Part shown: positions 33,704-43,484 of the stretch, piece by piece
Layout of the letters: each line of letters opens with the position of its first letter
Position numbering within the stretch: the first letter of the stretch is position 1
Notes under the pieces: generated by a model
Databases searched by the model: none
What the model was told of the DNA's origin: nothing
Seen by the model: the letters and a program-made list of their open reading frames with translations, nothing else
Made by a program: the position numbers and the translations under genes
NCBI RefSeq assembly: GCF_900111155.1
Contig: NZ_FOGG01000028.1
Span: 1 to 60,679 of the forward strand
Source of the DNA: Pedobacter rhizosphaerae
GTDB lineage: Bacteria > Bacteroidota > Bacteroidia > Sphingobacteriales > Sphingobacteriaceae
Direction of reading: 5' to 3'
DNA length: 60,679 bases

Positions 33704-35056
33704 ATGGCCAAAACAGGTAAATCAGTCTCCAGTCCTTCAAAAAAGATATTCGTTTTAGATACCTCTGTAATTTTATATGATCATGATGCGGTTAATAATT
33801 TCAAGGAGCATGATGTTGCCATTCCCATTCAGGTACTAGAAGAATTGGATAATTTTAAAAGCGGAAATGATACCCGTAATTTTGAAGCCAGGAGTTTTAT
33901 CCGCTTAATAGACCAAACTTCAAACCAGAAATTAATTAGCGACTGGACAGCTTTAAATCGCAGTAATGCGGGCATGTTTAAAGTAGTTTTAAATGAAAAG
34001 CCAACTAAGGTAGATGCAGAAGAGGTTTACGGAAAAGGAAAAACCGACCATAAAATCTTAAATGCTGCATTGAGCTTAAAAGAGGAAAATACCGATAAAA
34101 AAGTCGTGCTGGTATCAAAAGACATCTGCTTGCGCCTTAAAGCAAAAGCCCTGGATCTTTATGCAGAAGATTACGAAACAGGCAAGATTAAGAATGTTGA
34201 TGAGCTTTATGCCGGAAAGACAGAAATTGCTAATTTTCCTGAAGCGGTAATAGACCAGCTTAAGCACGAAAAAAAGCTAGATGCCAGCGAACTTGAGCTT
34301 CCACCTAAAAGTGGCAATCACTTTTATGTACTCAAAAATAAAAGGAAAACAGCCAATGCTTTCTTCAACTATAGCCATAAAACGCTTTCAACCGTTTCTA
34401 CCGATGCTATTTTCAAGATCAAGCCCAAGAATATTGAACAGGCCTTTGCCATTCATGCCTTGCTTGATCCGCATATTAAGCTAGTAAGCATACAGGGAAA
34501 TGCGGGTACGGGAAAAACACTGTTAGCTTTGGCTAGTGCCCTGGAGCAACGTAAAAATTTCAGGCAAATTTATGTTACCCGGCCAATTGTTTCATTGAGC
34601 AATAAGGATATTGGCTTTCTCCCTGGCGATGCAAAATCGAAGATAGACCCCTTTATGGCTCCAATTTGGGATAACCTGAGATTTATTAAAGAACAATTTA
34701 ACGATGATGAAAAAATGCTGGCGAAAATTGATGAACTGATCAGTTCTGAAAAGATTGCCATTGCACCACTGGCATTTATCAGAGGAAGAACGTTAACCAA
34801 AATCTTCTTTATTATTGATGAAGCGCAAAACTTAACACCACATGAAGTAAAGACCATAATCTCCAGAGCTGGCGAACATACCAAAATTGTTTTTACCGGC
34901 GACATTTACCAAATTGACACGCCTTACCTCGATTCGGAAAGCAATGGTTTATCTTACCTCATAGAAAATGCTAAAAACCATCCGCTTTATGCGCACATTA
35001 CCTTGCAAAAAGGAGAGCGTAGTGAATTGGCTAACTTAGCTAACGAGTTGCTTTAA
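33704..35056 (+). CDS. PIN domain plus PhoH-like ATPase
   Basis: A 450-residue two-domain protein like YlaK/PhoH2. The N-terminal PIN ribonuclease domain (about 12-150) begins KKIFVLDTSVILYDHDAV with its acidic residues; the PhoH domain follows with Walker A GNAGTGKTLLALA (about 264-276) and Walker B FFIIDEAQN. The pair is thought to couple RNA unwinding to cleavage. Its stop codon shares the TTAA at 35053-35056 with the stop of the convergent MFS gene. Confidence 0.92.
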   Translation: MAKTGKSVSSPSKKIFVLDTSVILYDHDAVNNFKEHDVAIPIQVLEELDNFKSGNDTRNFEARSFIRLIDQTSNQKLISDWTALNRSNAGMFKVVLNEKPTKVDAEEVYGKGKTDHKILNAALSLKEENTDKKVVLVSKDICLRLKAKALDLYAEDYETGKIKNVDELYAGKTEIANFPEAVIDQLKHEKKLDASELELPPKSGNHFYVLKNKRKTANAFFNYSHKTLSTVSTDAIFKIKPKNIEQAFAIHALLDPHIKLVSIQGNAGTGKTLLALASALEQRKNFRQIYVTRPIVSLSNKDIGFLPGDAKSKIDPFMAPIWDNLRFIKEQFNDDEKMLAKIDELISSEKIAIAPLAFIRGRTLTKIFFIIDEAQNLTPHEVKTIISRAGEHTKIVFTGDIYQIDTPYLDSESNGLSYLIENAKNHPLYAHITLQKGERSELANLANELL

Positions 35057-36264
35057 TGGTGCTTAATTAAGGCTCTAATGGTAATAAATAATCCGATAAG
35101 GGTTAAAACGGCACTAAAAATAAAGGGCGCGCCTGGGAAATAAAGTGGTGTTCCGCTTTGTATAAAATAAACAAAGATATGGCTGGCTACCCAAGGACCA
35201 ATTATGGCTGCTAAACTTTGCAGACCGGTAATGATACCCTGAATTTCACCCTGTGCATTTTCTGGTACCTGATTCGAGATAATACTTTGCATGGCCGGGT
35301 TCCCGATTCCTGCTAAACAGTAGGGAATAATGAAAATCATCATCATTACGCCATTTGATGCAAAAGCAAAACAGGTAAAGCCAATAATATAAAGGCCTAA
35401 ACCGAGATAAATTGCCTTCTTGTTTCCAATTTTCGGAACAATGACCCGGATTAGTCCACCCTGTACAATCGCCACCATTAAACCCACAATCCCTAAAGAA
35501 TAACCAATCATGGTAGAGTCCCACTTAAACTTTTCGATTACATAATAAGACCAGTTAGATTGTACCGAGTGACTGGCAATGTACAGCAGGAGCAGGGTAA
35601 AGAGCAAACCAACAATTGCCGGATACTTGGAAGCATTTAAAAACGAACCAACCGGATTGGCCCTTTTCCAGGAGAAGTTTCTTCTTTTCTCTTTAGCCAG
35701 AGATTCGGGTAAAATAAAGTAGCCATAAAGCCAGTTCACTAAGGCTAGCCCGGCCGAAATCATAAAGGGAACCCTTAAGCCGAAGTTACTAAAAATACCG
35801 CCAATTACCGGTCCGAGGATAAAACCTACACCAAATGCAGCACCTACCAGACCAAAGTTCTGTGCTTTTTTCTCCGGTTCAGAAACATCAGCGATATAGG
35901 CCATGGCCGTACTAAAGCTTGCGCCGGTTATACCTGCTACAATACGCCCAATAAAGAGCCAGAAGATGGTTGGTGCAAAGGATAGAAAGATATAGTCGAT
36001 CCCCAATCCGAACAGGGAAAAAAGTAAAATTGGCCTTCTGCCGTATTGGTCGCTTAAGCCTCCCATTATTGGAGAAAATATAAATTGAGCTAATGCAAAG
36101 GCCACCATTAAATATCCGCCGTAATCTGCCGCTACACTTACCGATCCACCGGTAAATTCTTGTATCAGCTTAGGAAGCACCGGTATAATGATTCCGAAAC
36201 CGGTAAAATCGATCAGCATGGTAACCATAATAAAGCCCATTGCCGATTTGGAGTTTTTAGCCAT
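35053..36264 (-). CDS. MFS transporter, Tet-type efflux family
   Basis: A 403-residue transporter with 12 predicted helices. The motif between helices 2 and 3, GGLSDQYGRRPILLFSLFG, is the MFS signature, and FIGRIVAGITGAS plus LVGAAFGVGFILGPVIGG resemble the TCR/Tet proton-antiport drug exporters (TetA-like). The substrate is not predictable, and tetracycline resistance should not be inferred from this alone. Convergent with PhoH, sharing 4 bases. Confidence 0.87.
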   Translation of the reverse strand: MAKNSKSAMGFIMVTMLIDFTGFGIIIPVLPKLIQEFTGGSVSVAADYGGYLMVAFALAQFIFSPIMGGLSDQYGRRPILLFSLFGLGIDYIFLSFAPTIFWLFIGRIVAGITGASFSTAMAYIADVSEPEKKAQNFGLVGAAFGVGFILGPVIGGIFSNFGLRVPFMISAGLALVNWLYGYFILPESLAKEKRRNFSWKRANPVGSFLNASKYPAIVGLLFTLLLLYIASHSVQSNWSYYVIEKFKWDSTMIGYSLGIVGLMVAIVQGGLIRVIVPKIGNKKAIYLGLGLYIIGFTCFAFASNGVMMMIFIIPYCLAGIGNPAMQSIISNQVPENAQGEIQGIITGLQSLAAIIGPWVASHIFVYFIQSGTPLYFPGAPFIFSAVLTLIGLFITIRALIKHH

Positions 36265-36445
36265 TTCTTAAATATTGGAGGATGTAAAAATAATTATTTA
36301 CAAGATAGTTTTAGCCCTTTTTTGTAAGTCTATTATTACCTTAAAACTTTTCCACAATGCCTTAATTCGGCATATTTTTGCTAAATTCGCAAGGTTATAA
36401 CAATACCTATTTTTAAAATCGTTTTTGATAACGAGAACATAATTT

Positions 36446-39022
36446 ATGGCAGAAGATTTAGAAAATCAACAAAACGACAAAATCATTCCTATTAACATTG
36501 AGGAGCAGATGAAATCGGCCTACATTGACTATTCAATGTCGGTAATCGTATCCAGAGCTTTGCCTGATGTACGTGATGGATTAAAACCGGTACACCGCCG
36601 TGTACTATATGGTATGCTTGATCTTGGTGTTACCAGCACTAAACCACATAAAAAATCAGCCCGTATTGTAGGGGAGGTTTTGGGTAAATATCACCCACAC
36701 GGTGACTCATCAGTATATTTCACCATGGTTCGTATGGCTCAGGATTGGAGCTTACGTTATCCGATGGTAGATGGACAAGGAAACTTTGGCCACATTGATG
36801 GTGACTCTCCAGCTGCGATGCGTTATACGGAAGCACGTTTCTCTAAGATAGCAGAAGAAATGCTGGCCGATATCAATAAAGATACCGTTGATTTCCAGCT
36901 TAACTTTGATGATACGCTTCAGGAGCCGACTGTTTTACCATCAAAAATCCCTAATCTTTTGGTGAACGGATCATCTGGTATTGCGGTAGGTATGGCGACC
37001 AATATGGCACCACACAACTTAACCGAAGCCATTGATGCAACCATTAACTATATCGACAATAGAGATATCACTATTGAAGAATTAATGAAATTCATTAAAG
37101 CACCGGATTTTCCTACCGGTGGTATAATTTATGGTTATAATGGCGTAAAAGATGCTTTCGAAACTGGTCGCGGACGTATTATGATGCGTGCAAGAGCGGA
37201 GATTGAAACCATTAAAGACCGCGAAGTAATCATTGTATCAGAAATCCCTTACCAGGTAAATAAAGCCCAAATGATTGAGCGTACAGCTGAATTGGTGGGT
37301 GAGAAAAAGCTTGAGGGTATTTCTAACATCAAGGATGAATCGAATAAAGATGGTATCCGTATCGTTTATGAAATAAAACGTGATGCGAATGCGGCTGTAG
37401 TTTTAAATAACCTATACAAACATACCGCTTTACAAACTTCCTTTAGCGTAAACAATATTGCCTTAGTAAAGGGACGTCCGCAATTATTAAATCTTAAGGA
37501 TTTGATTGTACACTTTGTGGATCACCGTCATGATGTAGTTATTCGCCGTACCCGCTTTGAATTAGCAGAAGCTGAAAAGAGAGCACACATTTTAGAGGGT
37601 TATTTAATTGCTTTAGATCACCTGGACGAGGTTATTAAATTAATCCGCGCTTCTGAAACTCCAGAAGAGGCACGCCTCGGCTTGATGGAGAAGTTCGGTT
37701 TGAGCGATCTTCAGGCACGTGCCATCCTGGATATGACGCTTCGTCGTTTAACAGGACTAGAGCGTGACAAGATTAAAGAAGAATATGCTGAATTGATGAA
37801 GACCATCGATTACTTAAGATCTGTATTGGCCGATGAAGGTTTGCGTATGCAAATCATCAAAGATGAATTGACAGAAACCCGTCAGAAATTTGGCGATGAG
37901 CGTAAAACAACCATTGTTCACTCTGCAGAAGATATGAGCATGGAAGATTTCATCGTTGATGAGGAAGTGGTGATCACCATCTCTCATGAAGGTTATGTAA
38001 AACGTACTCCGGCAACAGAATTTAAAGCACAGGGAAGAGGTGGAAAAGGCTCTAAAGGAAGTACATCAAGAAATGAAGACTTTATCGAGCATATGCTTGT
38101 GGCTTCAAATCACAACTACATGTTATTCTTTACCGAAGCAGGAAGATGTTTCTGGTTGAGGGTTTATGAAATACCAGAAGGCTCGAGAACAAGTAAGGGA
38201 AGAGCGATTCAAAATATCATCAATATTCCTAAAGAAGAGAAAATCAAGGCTTACATCAAGGTTAAGAACTTGAAAGACCAGGAATATCTGGAGAATAATT
38301 TCATCATCATGTGTACTAAAAAAGGTACTATTAAGAAAACTTCTCTTGAGGCTTATTCTCGTCCACGTGTAAACGGTATCAATGCCATTAACATTAATGA
38401 TGGAGATCAGCTATTAGAAGCTTGCTTAACTACTGGTGAAAGCGAAATTGTAATGGCATTGCGTTCAGGTCGTGCCATCCGCTTTAACGAGAAAACAGTT
38501 AGGCCAATGGGAAGAACTGCCACAGGTGTTCGTGGTGTTACTTTGGCTCATGAGCAAGATGAAGTTATTGGTATGATTGCTATTAACAGTCCGGAATCTA
38601 CAGTATTGGTTGTATCTGAAAAAGGATATGGCAAACGTACTGATATTGAGGATTATCGCGTAACCAACAGGGGCGGTAAAGGGGTTAAAACCATTAATGT
38701 AACCGACAAAACAGGACAATTAGTTTCTATTAAAGACGTTACCGATAATGAAGATTTAATGATCATCAATCGCTCTGGTATTGTAATTAGAATTGCAGTT
38801 GCAGACTTAAGAGTAATGGGACGTGCTACACAAGGTGTTCGTTTAATTACCTTCAAAGGCGATGATGAAATTGCATCAGTAACCAAAATTGATCACGAAG
38901 ATGAGGAAGAAGAAGTAACAGATGGCGTGATTGTTGATGGGGAAGAAGCATCAGAAAATTCTGCACCTGCTGATTCAGAAGGGGAAGAACAGTCTGATAA
39001 CAATTCAGAAGAGGATAATTAA
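36446..39022 (+). CDS. gyrA: DNA gyrase subunit A
   Basis: An 858-residue type IIA topoisomerase subunit. The catalytic Tyr is 127 (MRYTEARF); the quinolone-determining segment KYHPHGDSSVYFTMVRMAQD has Ser88 at E. coli position 83 and Phe92 at position 87, normally Asp. The C-terminal pinwheel domain contains the GyrA box QGRGGKG, which distinguishes it from ParC. It ends in a 45-residue very acidic tail (HEDEEEEVTDG onward). A TAAATTCG box at 36382-36389 is a possible promoter element. The TPR gene follows after 30 bases. Confidence 0.97.
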   Translation: MAEDLENQQNDKIIPINIEEQMKSAYIDYSMSVIVSRALPDVRDGLKPVHRRVLYGMLDLGVTSTKPHKKSARIVGEVLGKYHPHGDSSVYFTMVRMAQDWSLRYPMVDGQGNFGHIDGDSPAAMRYTEARFSKIAEEMLADINKDTVDFQLNFDDTLQEPTVLPSKIPNLLVNGSSGIAVGMATNMAPHNLTEAIDATINYIDNRDITIEELMKFIKAPDFPTGGIIYGYNGVKDAFETGRGRIMMRARAEIETIKDREVIIVSEIPYQVNKAQMIERTAELVGEKKLEGISNIKDESNKDGIRIVYEIKRDANAAVVLNNLYKHTALQTSFSVNNIALVKGRPQLLNLKDLIVHFVDHRHDVVIRRTRFELAEAEKRAHILEGYLIALDHLDEVIKLIRASETPEEARLGLMEKFGLSDLQARAILDMTLRRLTGLERDKIKEEYAELMKTIDYLRSVLADEGLRMQIIKDELTETRQKFGDERKTTIVHSAEDMSMEDFIVDEEVVITISHEGYVKRTPATEFKAQGRGGKGSKGSTSRNEDFIEHMLVASNHNYMLFFTEAGRCFWLRVYEIPEGSRTSKGRAIQNIINIPKEEKIKAYIKVKNLKDQEYLENNFIIMCTKKGTIKKTSLEAYSRPRVNGINAININDGDQLLEACLTTGESEIVMALRSGRAIRFNEKTVRPMGRTATGVRGVTLAHEQDEVIGMIAINSPESTVLVVSEKGYGKRTDIEDYRVTNRGGKGVKTINVTDKTGQLVSIKDVTDNEDLMIINRSGIVIRIAVADLRVMGRATQGVRLITFKGDDEIASVTKIDHEDEEEEVTDGVIVDGEEASENSAPADSEGEEQSDNNSEEDN

Positions 39023-39052
39023 TAAAAATTAAGAACAACACAATAAATAATT

Positions 39053-40141
39053 ATGAAAAGAGTATTTCTTTGTATATTCTTAGCAGGTGTAACCAGTTTT
39101 GCATTTGCTCAAAAAAGCGAAGTTGCTGAAGCAAAAAAAGCTTGGGGAGTTTTTCAATTTACTTCTCAGGGTGCTACAACTCCGTTAGCTAAAAAGCTCG
39201 AATCTTTAAAAACAGGTTTGGCCCACACAGATAAGGCTATTGCTGATGAAAAATCTAAAGTAATGCCTGAAGCATGGTCTTACAGAGCTTTAATGGCTTC
39301 AACCATTGCAGTTTTAGATACTGCCGATTTGGCTAACGCCGATGCAAACATTAAAATTGCAAGAGAAGCGGTTGTGGAAGCTAAAAAAGTAGACACTAAG
39401 AATGCAGAGAAAGAAAATATCGCCAGTGCAGAAGTGAACATCGCTAATGCAGTAAGAAATGGTGGCGTTATTGCTTACAACAAGAAAGACTACAAAACTG
39501 CATTCGCTAAATTTGTTCAGGCTACAGAAATTAATCCAGCAGATACTTCAATGTATTTAAATGCTGGTATTGCAGCCAGAAATATTGATGATTATGAGAA
39601 TACAGCTAAAATGTTTAAAAAGGTAATTGACCTGAATTCTCCTCAATCTAAAGATTTATATTCTGAATTAATCGGTATTAAATTAAGCAAACAAAAAGAT
39701 ACTACTGCTGGCCTGGCTTTAATTAAAGAGGCTTTAGTTAAATTCCCAGACAATACAGACTGGATCAAAACTGAAACTCAAATTTATATCGACAGGGGAG
39801 ATGCTGCTAAATCGGAGCAAATGCTTAATGCTTTAGCTGTAAAAGAGCCAAACAACGCAAGTTACCAGGTATTATTGGGAAATATTTATTTCTCTCAAGC
39901 TTTGAAACTTCAAAATGATCGCAATAAAATCGATTCAAAAAAAGTTAAAGAGTTTAATGAAGTAACTACCAAAATGAATGGTTTGTTAGATAAATCTCTT
40001 CCTTTCTATAAAAAGGCTTTAGATATTGATCCAAAAAATTCAGGTGCATTAGAAACATTGAAAACGATCTACGCATTTAGAAATGACACTAAAAACTACG
40101 ACGAAATTAAAAAACGTTTAGACGCTTTGCCTAAACAATAA
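39053..40141 (+). CDS. secreted tetratricopeptide-repeat protein
   Basis: A 362-residue protein with a clear signal peptide (MKRVFLCIFLAGVTSFAFA-Q). TPR-like helical pairs cover about residues 140-360, for example NKKDYKTAFAKFVQATEINP and AGIAARNIDDYENTAKMFKK. It should be periplasmic or envelope-bound; partners unknown. It resembles the next gene in layout (same KSE/KSQ opening after the signal and similar repeats), so the two are paralogues. It follows gyrA by 30 bases and ends at a strong hairpin. Confidence 0.8.
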   Translation: MKRVFLCIFLAGVTSFAFAQKSEVAEAKKAWGVFQFTSQGATTPLAKKLESLKTGLAHTDKAIADEKSKVMPEAWSYRALMASTIAVLDTADLANADANIKIAREAVVEAKKVDTKNAEKENIASAEVNIANAVRNGGVIAYNKKDYKTAFAKFVQATEINPADTSMYLNAGIAARNIDDYENTAKMFKKVIDLNSPQSKDLYSELIGIKLSKQKDTTAGLALIKEALVKFPDNTDWIKTETQIYIDRGDAAKSEQMLNALAVKEPNNASYQVLLGNIYFSQALKLQNDRNKIDSKKVKEFNEVTTKMNGLLDKSLPFYKKALDIDPKNSGALETLKTIYAFRNDTKNYDEIKKRLDALPKQ

Positions 40142-40154
40142 GATTTCAAGTTTT

Positions 40155-40192
40155 AAAAAAAGAGTCCCGAATTTATCGGGACTCTTTTTTTT
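40155..40192. terminator. intrinsic terminator between paralogous TPR genes
   Basis: AGAGTCCCGA and TCGGGACTCT form a perfect 10-bp stem with a 5-base loop, with A7 before and T9 after it. Confidence 0.9.
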
Positions 40193-40245
40193 TGTTTATT
40201 TTTACGGTATTGATAAATTTTATACATCAGATTCGATCTTATCCT

Positions 40246-41391
40246 ATGCAGAATTGTTTCAAGTTTACATCCTTAGCCCTTATTTTCCTCTCGTTATCCG
40301 CTTCGGCCCAAAAAAGCCAAATTCTTATTGCCAGAAATGCAGTTGGGAAATTACAAGCTTCTATAGCAAATAAGGAAGATGATAAGAAGCAACTAGCCAT
40401 TATTGCCGAAGGCTTGAAATCTACCGAATCTGCTGAAAAAGACAATAAAACTAAAAAATGGGCAGAAACCTGGTCAATAAAATCATATTTATCCTCTTAT
40501 GCTTCAATTATTGAAACAGACAAAGCCAGCTCTGATAAATACTATGATATGGCTGTTGATGCTGTTAAACAGGCAAAAAGCCTTGATAAGTATGACGATA
40601 ATGCCGGTTTAATTAAGGCCACTAACTACAATATTTTGCTTAAAAAGCAGGATAAAGGAAATGAAGCGTACTTTAATAACGATTTTAAAGATGCTTACAC
40701 GAACCTGAAAGAGGTGAGTGATAATTTTCCAGCAGACACTGCATTAGCCTTAAATACAGCTATTTGCGCCTTAAATATTCAGTCTTACGACGAGTCATTA
40801 AACTATTTCAAAAGAGCTAAAGATAACGGAATCCGAAATGCATCCGTTTTTCAGAAAATGGCTCAAATGTATGCTGTTAAATCTGATTACGAAACGGCGA
40901 TTAGAACTCTTGAGGATGGATTAGTTTTGAATCCGTTTAATCACTTTTTAACCAACGACTATATCAATCTTTTGCTGGATACAGAAAATTACGATAAAGC
41001 GCAGAGTTTATTAGAAGGAAATTTGAAGGTTGAGAAAGGAAATAAACTTTTATATTTTCTTTACGGCTATTTACAGCAGGCAAGAGGAAATAATTCTACG
41101 GCAATACTCGCTTACGATAAAGCTTTAGCTACGGATCAGAATTATTTCGATGCTTTATATCAACTGGGATTAGCTTACGTAAATACAGCCAACGAAACAT
41201 TAAAGAAATCTGACGCAGATAAATTAGCCAAGTACAATTCTTTAATTAACCGTGCGCAATTCTCCTTACAGCGTGCGAATGAAATTAATCCGAACGATCG
41301 TAAAACCATTCAGTTGTTGGTAGATATTTATTCGAGAAAGAAAGCAACGGATAAGGTACAGGAGCTACAACGAAGAATTCAGGAGTTTTAA
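40246..41391 (+). CDS. secreted tetratricopeptide-repeat protein (paralogue of preceding gene)
   Basis: A 381-residue protein with signal peptide MQNCFKFTSLALIFLSLSASA-Q. TPR-like units occur in the second half, including YETAIRTLEDGLVLNPFNHF and STAILAYDKALATDQNYFDA. The ATG at 40246 is chosen because it directly precedes the signal peptide. Exported scaffold or binding protein of unknown role. It is separated from its paralogue by a terminator and so probably has its own promoter. Confidence 0.8.
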   Translation: MQNCFKFTSLALIFLSLSASAQKSQILIARNAVGKLQASIANKEDDKKQLAIIAEGLKSTESAEKDNKTKKWAETWSIKSYLSSYASIIETDKASSDKYYDMAVDAVKQAKSLDKYDDNAGLIKATNYNILLKKQDKGNEAYFNNDFKDAYTNLKEVSDNFPADTALALNTAICALNIQSYDESLNYFKRAKDNGIRNASVFQKMAQMYAVKSDYETAIRTLEDGLVLNPFNHFLTNDYINLLLDTENYDKAQSLLEGNLKVEKGNKLLYFLYGYLQQARGNNSTAILAYDKALATDQNYFDALYQLGLAYVNTANETLKKSDADKLAKYNSLINRAQFSLQRANEINPNDRKTIQLLVDIYSRKKATDKVQELQRRIQEF

Positions 41392-41512
41392 TTTAGAATA
41401 GAAATGTAATGCATGGGATAGGTGTTAAAACAATCAACTTAACATAATATTAATTATAAGACAAATTTATTATGTTTGAATAATTCGTAATTTAGCAGTT
41501 TAACAACAACCA

Positions 41513-42199
41513 ATGCAGCACATTCTAGATAATCCGATTTACAACTCCTTAGCAACAACACATCAACATTACGCTAAAGGAAATGACAAGGTAAAATTCT
41601 ATATGGAAGATGTTACTGCATTTGCCGGGTTAAAAAAATACAACAAAGAAAATTTTGAAAACTTACACGAGATTTCTCCGGCAGATTCATTGTTTGTGAT
41701 CTTTACCTTGGGTCAGGTTGAAATCCCTGCCAACTGGAAAATTACCATGACAATTGATATGTTTCAAATGGTTTATGAAGCTTCTGGAAATTCTGACCAG
41801 GGAAAATCCGACGAAGTATTAACTGACCTGCATGAATCGCATATCCCAGAGATGACTGATTTAGTTAACCTGACTAAGCCAGGGCCATTTTTAGCCAGAA
41901 CTATTGAATTAGGTAATTATACAGGTATTTTTAAAGGTGATCAATTGGTTTCCATGGCCGGACACCGCATAAGTCCATATCCGTATATTGAAATCAGCGC
42001 AGTTTGTACGCATCCTGATCATCTTGGGAATGGATATTCCTACCAAATCCTGAGCAAACTGGTTAATGGTATTTTAGCGCAATCTCAAACGCCATTTTTA
42101 CATGTTAGAAATGACAATATCGCTGCAATAAAATTGTATGAAAAACTCGGATTTCGTGTAAGAACCGACATGTTTGCTACCGTTTTTAAAAAGGCTTAA
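41513..42199 (+). CDS. GNAT-family N-acetyltransferase
   Basis: A 228-residue protein whose C-terminal half is a GNAT domain of the FR47-like type. The acetyl-CoA-binding region is CTHPDHLGNGYSYQIL and the end reads HVRNDNIAAIKLYEKLGFRV. The N-terminal 120 residues form an extension with no motif I know. The acceptor substrate is unknown. Confidence 0.85.
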   Translation: MQHILDNPIYNSLATTHQHYAKGNDKVKFYMEDVTAFAGLKKYNKENFENLHEISPADSLFVIFTLGQVEIPANWKITMTIDMFQMVYEASGNSDQGKSDEVLTDLHESHIPEMTDLVNLTKPGPFLARTIELGNYTGIFKGDQLVSMAGHRISPYPYIEISAVCTHPDHLGNGYSYQILSKLVNGILAQSQTPFLHVRNDNIAAIKLYEKLGFRVRTDMFATVFKKA

Positions 42200-42372
42200 G
42201 ACCATTTCCCCTCCTACCCGCTTTAATAAATCAAACTCTTGAAGTAATGAAAATGCATCGGAAATTACCGCATTCCTGAACCTACCCGTCTGGCTCATCA
42301 ATTTGTAAATGAATTTAGAACAGGGAAGTTGCAGCCGGGTTTTCATCAGGCCATTCCACTCCTAACCTTATT

Positions 42373-43287
42373 TTAAACCCAGTTAATACCTTTTTTAAGG
42401 AACTGTAATGTTTTATGCTCGTCAGTCCCTTCTTCGGGATGAATGTTATACCCCCAATTTGCCTGTGGAGGCAAGCTCATGAGTATAGATTCGATTCTGC
42501 CATTTGTTTCGAGTCCAAACTTAGTTCCTGAATCGTAAACCAAATTAAATTCAACATAACGGCTTCGACGTTGGTATTGCCATTCTTTTTGAAGCGCTGA
42601 AAATTCTTTGTCTCGATTACGATCAATTAATTCCGTATAAATAGGTAAAAATGTTTCGCCTACATTGATAGAAAAGTCTAATATTTCTGTCCAGGATAAA
42701 TTGGTATTTTCAGGCTTTAACCGGTCATAAAATATTCCGCCAATGCCACGCGTTTCTTCCCGGTGCTTGATGTAAAAGTAATCGTCGGCATGTGCTTTAA
42801 ATTTCGTGTAAAATTCTGCACTGAAATCATCGCAGGCCTGTTTAAGTTTATGATGAAAAAATCTTGCGTCATTTTCAAATACATAATGAGGCGTTAAATC
42901 AATACCGCCACCAAACCATCGCGTATTTTCATTGAGCTCAAAATATCGGATATTCATGTGAATAATCGGCACCAAGGGATGATTTGGATGAATAACAATG
43001 GAAACACCTGTTGCAAAAAAATCATCTTCGGTTACGTTAAAGGCTTTTTTAACTGCTTCAGGCAGCTTTCCGTGTACCGCAGAAAAGTTAACGCCACCTT
43101 TTTCTATAATAGCACCGTTTTGCATGATGCGGGTACGTCCGCCACCACCACCTTCCCGATTCCAAATCTCTTCTTCAAACTTTCCTTTACCATCAGCAAT
43201 TTCTAATCCACGGCAAATCTCGTCTTGTATTTGCTGATAACGTTGGGCAACCTCTTCTTTGAACATGATCTTCTCTTCTATTTCCAT
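42373..43287 (-). CDS. hemF: oxygen-dependent coproporphyrinogen III oxidase
   Basis: A 304-residue haem-biosynthesis enzyme converting coproporphyrinogen III to protoporphyrinogen IX with O2. Family signatures include GGGGGRTRIMQNGAIIEKGG (positive and glycine-rich opening), HPNHPLVPIIHMNIRYFE, WFGGGIDLTPHY, and KPENTNLSWTEI. Length is normal. Two ATGs (43287 and 43266) are possible starts. It implies the organism can make haem aerobically. Confidence 0.95.
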   Translation of the reverse strand: MEIEEKIMFKEEVAQRYQQIQDEICRGLEIADGKGKFEEEIWNREGGGGGRTRIMQNGAIIEKGGVNFSAVHGKLPEAVKKAFNVTEDDFFATGVSIVIHPNHPLVPIIHMNIRYFELNENTRWFGGGIDLTPHYVFENDARFFHHKLKQACDDFSAEFYTKFKAHADDYFYIKHREETRGIGGIFYDRLKPENTNLSWTEILDFSINVGETFLPIYTELIDRNRDKEFSALQKEWQYQRRSRYVEFNLVYDSGTKFGLETNGRIESILMSLPPQANWGYNIHPEEGTDEHKTLQFLKKGINWV

Positions 43288-43484
43288 ACAAATTTAAGGC
43301 TATTCAGTTAGTTGCGTTTAATTATGTTCATATAGTACATTTTTTTGACATTGGCGGCTTAACGTTTGGCTAACTTTCCATAAAATGGAACAATTTCAAT
43401 ATAGAAATCACATCTAAAAGTCCTTCTATTAACCTGAAATGAGAAAAAAGACTTTTAAATTACCAAATATTTCAATTTTAAGCT

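Noticed and set aside
42200..42372. About 40 codons on the plus strand (RIPEPTRLAHQFVNEFRTGK) resembling the end of an RbgA/YlqF-like GTPase
   Set aside because: Too short, no start, and the match ends before any diagnostic motif; may be a gene remnant but not supportable.
42958..43237. Two plus-strand frames opposite hemF
   Set aside because: Antisense shadows of a well supported gene, rich in Pro/Ser from reverse-complemented Gly codons.
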